Source: Gordonia polyisoprenivorans | GTDB taxonomy: Bacteria > Actinomycetota > Actinomycetes > Mycobacteriales > Mycobacteriaceae | DNA length: 64,000 nucleotides | Assembly: GCF_017654315.1 (NCBI RefSeq) | Contig: NZ_CP072203.1 | Span: forward strand, 2,232,001 to 2,296,000 | Direction: 5' to 3' | Shown: positions 59,697 to 64,000 of the stretch, one piece after another | Position numbering within the stretch: position 1 is the stretch's first letter | Layout of the letters: each line of letters begins with the position of its first letter | Program-made: the position numbers and the translations under genes | Notes under the pieces: generated by a model | Databases searched by the model: none | What the model was told of the DNA's origin: nothing | Seen by the model: the letters and a program-made list of their open reading frames with translations, nothing else

Positions 59697-61088
59697 ATGA
59701 GCGTTACCGAGTTGCGGGGGACGACCCGTCCCGCCGATGTGGCCGACGAGGTGGACCGCGCGCGGTCGGCCTTCGACACCGGCCGCACCCGCTCGTATTC
59801 GTGGCGGGTGGCGCAACTCGAGGGTTTGCTGCGCTTCATCGACGAATGCGAGGACGACATCGCCGACGCGATCAGCGCCGACCTCGGCCGCGGGGCCATG
59901 GCCTCGTTCATGGCCGACATCGGCCCGGTGCGCCACGAGATCCGGCACACCCTCACGAAATTGGCGACCTGGATGAAGCCGTCGCGGGTCCGCGTGAGTG
60001 CTGCGACCGCCCCCGGGAACGCTCGCATCGTCGCCGAACCCAAGGGCGTCGTACTCATCCTCGGCACGTGGAATTTCCCGCTGCTGTTGACGATTCAGCC
60101 ACTGGTCAGTGCCCTGGCGGCCGGCAATGCTGCCGTGGTCAAGCCCTCCGACGTCGCCGGTGCCACCGCGCGGATGATCGCCGAGAAGTTGCCGAAGTAC
60201 GTCGACCCGGACGCGGTGCGCGTCGTGCTGGGTGACGGCAAGATCAACCGCGCGCTGCTTGAATTGCGGTTCGACCACACCTTTTTCACCGGGTCCACCA
60301 CTGTGGGCAAGGCGGTGATGGAGGCCAGTGCACGCCATCTCACCCCGGTGACCCTCGAGCTCGGTGGCAAGAGCCCGGTCATCGTGACCGCAGATGCCGA
60401 CATCGAGGTCGCCGCGCGACGTATCGCCTGGGCGAAGTCGATCAACGCGGGCCAGACCTGCATCGCCCCCGACTACGTACTCGTCGAGGACTCTGTTCGG
60501 CCCGCGCTCGTCGAACGACTCCTCGCCGAGTTGCCCGCCCAGGCCGCCAACGATTCGACGCACATCGTGAACCGCCGTCAATTCGATCGGCTCTCGGAGG
60601 TGCTGGGCTCGCACGGCGGCGAGCAGTACGGCGGCGACACCGACATCGATCGGCTGACGATCACGCCGGCGCTGATCACCGATCCCGACCCGACCTCGGA
60701 GCTGATGACCGAGGAGATCTTCGGCCCCATCCTGCCACTGATCTCGGTGCCCAGCGTCGCCGACGCGGTCGAGTTCATCAATGCGCGGCCGAAACCCTTG
60801 GCGCTCTACCTCTTCACCAATTCTCGACGCACCGAGGACCTCGTCGTCGGTAAGACCTCGTCCGGCGCGGTCGGCATCAATCACCTGCTCTACCAGCTCC
60901 TTGTTCCCGAATTGCCGTTCGGTGGCGTCGGAGAATCGGGGCTCGGTCGATACCACGGAAAGTTCGGTTTCGACACGTTCAGCCATCACAAAGCGGTGCT
61001 GCGCAAGCCGGCTCGACCGGATCCGTCATTCGCCTATCCGCCCTACAGCCCGGGGATGAGGCGAATCCTGCGGCGCGTCATGGGTTAG
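59697..61088 (+). CDS. Aldehyde dehydrogenase (class 3-like)
   Basis: 463-residue NAD(P)-dependent enzyme oxidising aldehydes to acids. LGTWNFPLLLTIQPLVSALAAGN in the cofactor domain, FFTGSTTVGKAVMEAS, catalytic Glu in TLELGGKSPVIV, catalytic Cys in INAGQTCIAPDYVLV, and GAVGINHLLYQLLVPELPFGG. Short form without the N-terminal extension of class 1/2, like fatty aldehyde dehydrogenases. Carries the shared promoter element; the yrbE/mce import operon starts 92 bp after its stop, so readthrough into transport genes is possible. Confidence 0.93.
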   Translation: MSVTELRGTTRPADVADEVDRARSAFDTGRTRSYSWRVAQLEGLLRFIDECEDDIADAISADLGRGAMASFMADIGPVRHEIRHTLTKLATWMKPSRVRVSAATAPGNARIVAEPKGVVLILGTWNFPLLLTIQPLVSALAAGNAAVVKPSDVAGATARMIAEKLPKYVDPDAVRVVLGDGKINRALLELRFDHTFFTGSTTVGKAVMEASARHLTPVTLELGGKSPVIVTADADIEVAARRIAWAKSINAGQTCIAPDYVLVEDSVRPALVERLLAELPAQAANDSTHIVNRRQFDRLSEVLGSHGGEQYGGDTDIDRLTITPALITDPDPTSELMTEEIFGPILPLISVPSVADAVEFINARPKPLALYLFTNSRRTEDLVVGKTSSGAVGINHLLYQLLVPELPFGGVGESGLGRYHGKFGFDTFSHHKAVLRKPARPDPSFAYPPYSPGMRRILRRVMG

Positions 61089-61180
61089 CCCACATCACCC
61101 CGCCGTCGGCGGGTAGCCCGGTGCCCCGTGCGGTCATGTCCCGATCGCACGCGGTGAATCCTGAAGTGAAAGAGGTGGAG

Positions 61181-62041
61181 ATGAGCGTCAGCGCGCTCGA
61201 CAGACGCCGGCCCGCAGTGGCCGTCGGCGCGGGAGTCCGGAAGGTCATCGATTCGATCGTGGACCGCATGGTCCGCAGCATCAACACGATCGGCCGTTCG
61301 GCCCGGCTCGCAATGGAGGTCGTCCGGTTCTCCGTCACCGACACCCTCACCTTGCGACTCGCGCTGGGCGAGGTCATCGAACAGATGTGGAAACTGTTCA
61401 AGGTCACCGCATTACCGGCCCTGCTCATGGCCGTGCCCATCGGGGCCGAGGTGTCGGTCCAGGTCGGTGGGGTCATGGACCAGGTGGGCGCGAACTCCCT
61501 GGCCGGCGCCGCCAGCGGCCTCGGCGTCGTCAGCCAGGGCGCACCCATGGCGGCGGGGCTGCTGATGAGCGGTGCCGCGGCGTCGGCCATCGCCTCCGAC
61601 CTCGGGGCGCGGTCGATCCGCGAAGAGATCGAGGCGATGCGTGTCATGGGCGTCAATCCCGTTCAGCGACTGATCGTCCCGCGATTCATCGCCATGGTGG
61701 CCATCTCGCCGGCGTTGTGCATCATCATCATCGCCTCGGGCGTCGCGGCCGGCCTGGCCATCTCGGCGAACGTCAACGACGTGGTGCCGGCCAGCTTCTG
61801 GCAGTCGTTCGGTGCTTTCGCCACCCCGGTCGACCTCATCTTCTCGGTGGTCAAGGCGCTGCTGTTCGCGGTGATCGTGGTGATCATCGCCAGTCTGCGC
61901 GGCCTGGAAGCCAAAGGCGGGCCCAAAGGTGTCGCCAACGCGGTCAACGCCTCGGTCGTCCTCAGCGTGTTCTGCATCTTCATGACCAATCTCGTCGTGA
62001 GTCAGCTGCAGACCATGTTCTTCCCGGCACAGTTGGCGTGA
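61181..62041 (+). CDS. YrbEA-type permease of an Mce transporter
   Basis: 286-residue MlaE/YrbE-family membrane subunit that, with YrbEB, Mce proteins and a distant MceG-like ATPase, imports lipids or sterols across the mycobacterial envelope. An extended polar N-terminus (~50 residues) precedes hydrophobic segments; the family motif ASAIASDLGARSIREEIEAMRVMGVNPVQRLIVPR lies near 140-175. ATG 61181 is favoured, with AGAGG upstream. First gene of the mce operon; which mce type (mce1-4 or other) cannot be told from this fragment. Confidence 0.9.
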   Translation: MSVSALDRRRPAVAVGAGVRKVIDSIVDRMVRSINTIGRSARLAMEVVRFSVTDTLTLRLALGEVIEQMWKLFKVTALPALLMAVPIGAEVSVQVGGVMDQVGANSLAGAASGLGVVSQGAPMAAGLLMSGAAASAIASDLGARSIREEIEAMRVMGVNPVQRLIVPRFIAMVAISPALCIIIIASGVAAGLAISANVNDVVPASFWQSFGAFATPVDLIFSVVKALLFAVIVVIIASLRGLEAKGGPKGVANAVNASVVLSVFCIFMTNLVVSQLQTMFFPAQLA

Positions 62042-62045
62042 TCCG

Positions 62046-62912
62046 ATGACCGCCAACAGAATCGCAACGCGAGACAACTTCGCCGTGCGTGCATCCCGCG
62101 CCTGTGTCGACAAGATCCTGGGAGCCATCGCCCAGTTCGGTCAGATCGTGGTCTTCGTAGGAAAGACCTTCGCGCTACTACCGACCACGATCCGCCACTA
62201 CCGCAAGCAGACCTTCAAGACGATGAACGACATGGCCTGGGGCAGTGGGTCGATCATCGTCGACGGTGGCGTCGTCAGCCTCATGTTCTTCCTCGGAATC
62301 GCCGTCGGCGCAGTGGTGGCGATCGAGGCCTTCATGGCGTTCGACCTCCTGGGTTTCGGGGCGCTGACCGGAATCATCGGTTCCTTCGGCAACATTCGCG
62401 TGGTGGCCCCGATCATCACCGGAATCGGCTTCGCCGCCCAGGCCGGATGCCGGATGACCGCCGAGATCGGCGCGATGCGGATCTCTGAGGAGATCGACGC
62501 GACCGAGGTGATGGGGCTGCGGGCCATCCCGTTCGTGGTGGGCACCCGTCTGATCGGCGGAATGCTCGTCGTCCTGCCGAGCTACCTGATGGCAGTGGTG
62601 GTCAGTTTCATCACCGGCGGCATCATCATCAAGACCTTCCACAGTCAGCCGTCGGGCACCTACGACCACTACTTCGCGCAATTCGTGACGTTGCCGGATC
62701 TCCTGGCATCCATCGCCAAAGCGCTCATCTTCTGCGCGGTGGTCACGCTGATCCATTGCTACTACGGCTATTTCGCGAGCGGTGGACCGGCCGGCGTGGG
62801 CGCGGCCTCCGGCCGGGCCATCCGCGCCAGCCTGGTCGCGATCGTTGTCCTGAACTTCTGTATGACAGTGGTGATCTGGGGACTCAACCCCGCATTGCCT
62901 TTTAGGGGTTGA
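62046..62912 (+). CDS. YrbEB-type permease of an Mce transporter
   Basis: 288-residue second MlaE-family permease. Family motif CRMTAEIGAMRISEEIDATEVMGLRAIPFVVGTRL near 135-170, multiple hydrophobic segments and the conserved GPAGVGAASGRAIRAS close to the C-terminus. Starts 4 bp after YrbEA and ends 1 bp before the mce gene, so the three are one transcript. Confidence 0.92.
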   Translation: MTANRIATRDNFAVRASRACVDKILGAIAQFGQIVVFVGKTFALLPTTIRHYRKQTFKTMNDMAWGSGSIIVDGGVVSLMFFLGIAVGAVVAIEAFMAFDLLGFGALTGIIGSFGNIRVVAPIITGIGFAAQAGCRMTAEIGAMRISEEIDATEVMGLRAIPFVVGTRLIGGMLVVLPSYLMAVVVSFITGGIIIKTFHSQPSGTYDHYFAQFVTLPDLLASIAKALIFCAVVTLIHCYYGYFASGGPAGVGAASGRAIRASLVAIVVLNFCMTVVIWGLNPALPFRG

Positions 62913-62913
62913 C

Positions 62914-63993
62914 GTGGCCGGATTCACCAGTCAAGACTTCCTGCGCGGTGGCACCCGTGGTCAGATGCGTACCCTCGTGATCGCTGGGCTCAGCTCGCTT
63001 GCCGTGGTCATCGTGTTGATCGCGGCGGTGGCCATCGTCTACCCGAAAGCCAAGGCGCCCAGCGGCACCACCATCCATTTCGTCGTGCCCGCCCTGGGCC
63101 CCGGCATCAAGTCGGGTTCCAAGGTCCTGCTGCGCGGAGCCGAGGTGGGTGAGGTCACCGACATCGTGGCGCCCAGCGCCGATTCGGTCGACCTCGCGGT
63201 GGTGCTCGACAACGAGGCGGCACAGACCCTGACCGATTCGCTCGGTGTCGACTTCCGTCCCGAGAACTACTTCGGGGTCACCGCGGTCAACCTGGTCGCC
63301 CAACGCGGCGGAAAGGCACTCACCGATGGTGAGACCCTCGACCGCACCACCGCACCGGATTTCACGATGTCGACGATGCTCGAGCGGGGATCGATCGTGG
63401 TGGACGGCTCACTGACCCGTGACATGATCGACAGCCTCGACAAGGTGATGCGCTATGCCAACGGACTGGCACCGCTGATCCAGACGGGCGTCATCGTGGC
63501 CAACAACGTGGCGCGCACCCAACAGCAGTTGCCGGCGACCCTGATCAATCGCGTGAACAATGTTCTCGACGTCTTCCCGGGATTCACCGAGCAGACGATG
63601 ATCGGGCTGTACGCGATCACCGAAAGCCCGTACAACAAGCTGCCCGACGGTTCTCGCGGGGTCAACGAGGGCTTCCACACCCTGACCGACGATTCGCTGA
63701 CCGTCGCCGCCAATGACCTGTTCGGAAAGGCGGGCGCGCTGTTGGCCTCGCACGGCACCGAACTGACCCCGCTGGTGACCATCATCAAATACCTCACCGA
63801 TCCGCTGCCCGCGGCAATCGGCGGCGGTGCCACGGTGGCCAAGGCACGAGCAGCGCTGGCGGGCCTGGAATCGTCGTTCACCGGCACCGACCGGCAGAAG
63901 ACGCTGCAGTTGCGCATCGTCCTGGACAGTATGCCGGCAATGGCGGGTCCGCTCGCCCGAATGACCGCCGCGACACAGGGAGGGACCCGATAA
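62914..63993 (+). CDS. Mce family protein (first of operon, MceA position)
   Basis: 359 residues: one N-terminal membrane anchor (VIAGLSSLAVVIVLIAAVAIVY, about 22-43), then the MlaD/Mce beta domain (VVPALGPGIKSGSKVLLRGAEVGEVTDI, about 55-125) and a mostly helical remainder (130-359) expected to form the tunnel with sister Mce proteins. No lipobox. GTG start 1 bp after YrbEB. The tail is shorter than some MceA proteins. Its stop overlaps the ATG of the next gene. Confidence 0.9.
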   Translation: MAGFTSQDFLRGGTRGQMRTLVIAGLSSLAVVIVLIAAVAIVYPKAKAPSGTTIHFVVPALGPGIKSGSKVLLRGAEVGEVTDIVAPSADSVDLAVVLDNEAAQTLTDSLGVDFRPENYFGVTAVNLVAQRGGKALTDGETLDRTTAPDFTMSTMLERGSIVVDGSLTRDMIDSLDKVMRYANGLAPLIQTGVIVANNVARTQQQLPATLINRVNNVLDVFPGFTEQTMIGLYAITESPYNKLPDGSRGVNEGFHTLTDDSLTVAANDLFGKAGALLASHGTELTPLVTIIKYLTDPLPAAIGGGATVAKARAALAGLESSFTGTDRQKTLQLRIVLDSMPAMAGPLARMTAATQGGTR

Positions 63994-64000
63994 TGTCACC
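63993..64000 (+). CDS. Start of next mce operon gene (truncated by window)
   Basis: ATG at 63993-63995 overlaps the TAA of the preceding mce gene and is preceded by AGGGAGGGA. Only the first codons are inside the window; by operon order it should encode the second Mce protein (MceB position). Confidence 0.5.

Noticed and set aside
61181-64000. Assignment of the transport genes to the mce4 cholesterol importer
   Set aside because: Only the first genes are visible and no sterol ring-degradation genes are in the window, so the mce type is left open.

Overview
The window is high-GC actinobacterial chromosome. The eno–ftsB–DUF501–ppx block, two MspA-type porins, a DesA3-like desaturase with its reductase, and an mce/yrbE operon point to a mycolic-acid bacterium (Mycobacteriales). 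Gordonia is my best guess, with Rhodococcus or Dietzia less likely; this is inference from gene content, not a database match. No rRNA, tRNA, CRISPR array, transposase or integrase was seen.

Layout. 1–2896: conserved block with the 3' end of enolase, FtsB, DUF501 and an exopolyphosphatase. 2900–4150: two small minus-strand genes, each followed directly by an array of 21-bp repeats. 4274–10422: desaturase/reductase operon, a single-chain acyl-CoA carboxylase, and a short ORF that looks like a deletion scar joining an SDR start to an acyl-CoA dehydrogenase tail. 10507–13721: FabR-like TetR regulator, then an sfnG–sfnB pair for sulfone sulfur scavenging. 13814–21390: Ser/Thr kinase, two tandem paralogous proteins with beta-lactamase-fold motifs, a YibE/F membrane protein, an NtaA/DszA-type monooxygenase and a DinB-like protein. 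21432–24920: ABC exporter plus NarL-type two-component system. 24921–25542: gene-free, repeat-rich stretch. 25543–30774: small secreted protein, APC transporter, two tandem MspA porins, CDF metal transporter. 30847–33049: pirin–MarR–pirin operon with a perfect operator-like dyad.

33234–64000 is a catabolic region: three acyl-CoA synthetases, a thioesterase, three crotonase-fold proteins, three acyl-CoA dehydrogenases, an SDR, a Baeyer-Villiger monooxygenase, two alpha/beta hydrolases, a hydrolase/adenylation-domain fusion, a decayed alpha-methylacyl-CoA racemase, an MpaB-type oxygenase, a nitroreductase-like protein, an aldehyde dehydrogenase, a conventional TetR and a tandem double-TetR regulator, ending in yrbE–yrbE–mce import genes. 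The gene set suits uptake and oxidation of a hydrophobic, ketone- or branched-chain-containing substrate (terpenoid, steroid side chain or similar).

The most interesting observation is that at least seven promoters of this region (39.55–59.6 kb) share a 16-nt element, G(A/G)ACA-N3-TGTANNGT, whose right half coincides with the -10 box. It lies upstream of both TetR-type regulators or their divergent partners, suggesting one undescribed TetR-controlled regulon. Several genes also look leaderless, with a TANNNT -10 box 6–7 nt before the start codon.
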